64,000 nucleotides of DNA, from positions 37,334 to 101,333 of the forward strand of contig JABIHA010000087.1 of NCBI GenBank assembly GCA_018649885.1, given 5' to 3'. Made by a program: the position numbers and the translations under genes. The DNA is from Bacteriovoracaceae bacterium. Its GTDB lineage: Bacteria; Bdellovibrionota; Bacteriovoracia; Bacteriovoracales; Bacteriovoracaceae. The notes beneath the pieces are model-generated. The model was not told the DNA's origin. It searched no databases and saw only the letters and a list, made by a program, of their open reading frames with translations. This document shows positions 63,717 through 64,000 of this stretch, in pieces. Every line of letters starts with the position of its first letter. The first letter of the stretch is position 1.

Positions 63717-63893
63717 TTCTCTCTCCTCTATATTAATGATTCAAATAGATGCAAATTATTTGCCAGTACTAGTTATGCAATTTCAGTAAATTAGGGTTTT
63801 CTTCAGACAGAGAACTGTGCGTTTTCTTAAATATAGTTGTATTATTATACAGCTTTTATGTAACTACTCAATAAAAAGAGGCTAGATTTCTAA

Positions 63894-64000
63894 CTAAGCA
63901 ATTTCAATCAGGTTTTGTAGAGCTGGGATTTTGAATTTTTTATTTAATCTGTCTTGCAGGTAATCCCAAAATTCAATGTTTAACTTTCGGCAGGTATGGA
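63894..64000 (-). mobile_element. 3' end of a transposase-like gene (cut by window edge)
   Basis: The minus-strand frame open at the right edge reads CRKLNIEFWDYLQDRL, then FKIPALQNLIEIA and TAG at 63894. A FWDYLxDRL block followed by IPxLxxLI near the C-terminus is familiar from transposases of insertion sequences. Only 34 codons are in view, so family and integrity are unknown. Confidence 0.45.

Noticed and set aside
1..64000. CRISPR array, prophage, integrative element
   Set aside because: No regularly spaced repeats, phage structural genes, integrase or attachment-site pair seen; the only mobile trace is the fragment at the right edge.

Overview
This is a 64 kb stretch of AT-rich chromosome from a predatory or marine member of the Bdellovibrionota, most likely a Bacteriovorax/Halobacteriovorax-type organism. 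That placement is inference. It rests on low GC, many secreted lipoproteins, proteases and esterases, an HNH protein with the N-terminal helical domain common in Bdellovibrio-like genomes, and frequent TTG starts preceded by strong Shine-Dalgarno sequences. No prophage, CRISPR array or rRNA operon is visible. One tRNA-Leu(GAG) lies on the minus strand near 16.8 kb, and the right edge cuts a transposase-like reading frame.

Layout. 0-3.5 kb: HNH endonuclease, thiolase, small secreted HExxH protein. 3.6-7.6 kb: secreted proteins (mono-heme cytochrome-like protein, DNase I-fold nuclease, metzincin-type protease and partner). 7.8-11.7 kb: an orphan lsrF, two VOC proteins, a tri-heme lipoprotein and a heme-bearing outer-membrane barrel behind a CRP-type operator. 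12-16.3 kb: hutG-hutF-esterase operon, then a trypsin-like protease. 16.3-17.5 kb: a 38-residue lysine-rich protein, a structured non-coding region and tRNA-Leu sharing a mirror-image terminator. 17.7-22.3 kb: mnmA, an M28 peptidase and an MnmA paralogue without catalytic cysteines, then an ABC-ATPase-like remnant. 22.4-24.6 kb: a C5 DNA methyltransferase and a possible partner nuclease. 24.7-30.8 kb: pyrimidine operon pyrB-carAB(fused)-pyrF with promoter, palindrome and attenuator-like hairpin.

30.8-38.7 kb: a large glycine-rich lipoprotein, inosine-guanosine kinase followed by a frameshifted P-loop kinase, an outer-membrane protein with a second N-formylglutamate amidohydrolase, and an astacin-like protease. 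38.7-43 kb: a compact DUF3604 - PPIase - HupE/UreJ-like operon. 43.2-49.6 kb: surface and cytoplasmic proteins of unknown role, a coiled-coil/Hsp20 fusion, acylphosphatase and an App1-type phosphatase. 49.6-52 kb: a C45-type Ntn hydrolase and small membrane proteins. 52.2-57.4 kb: housekeeping block on the minus strand: rpoH-like sigma factor, rpsO, pnp, dut, a small PHA-type protein and a ferredoxin. 57.4-64 kb: secreted proteins, a NadD-like nucleotidyltransferase with an extra N-terminal domain, hypotheticals and the transposase fragment.

How it fits together. Core functions (UMP synthesis, tRNA thiolation, RNA turnover, heat-shock sigma factor, dUTP hydrolysis, purine salvage) are interleaved with an exported set: two metzincin-type or astacin-like proteases, one HExxH protein, one trypsin, one nuclease, one M28 peptidase and several lipoproteins. 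Histidine-derived formiminoglutamate use (HutF/HutG) and purine-nucleoside salvage fit an organism living on the breakdown products of other cells.
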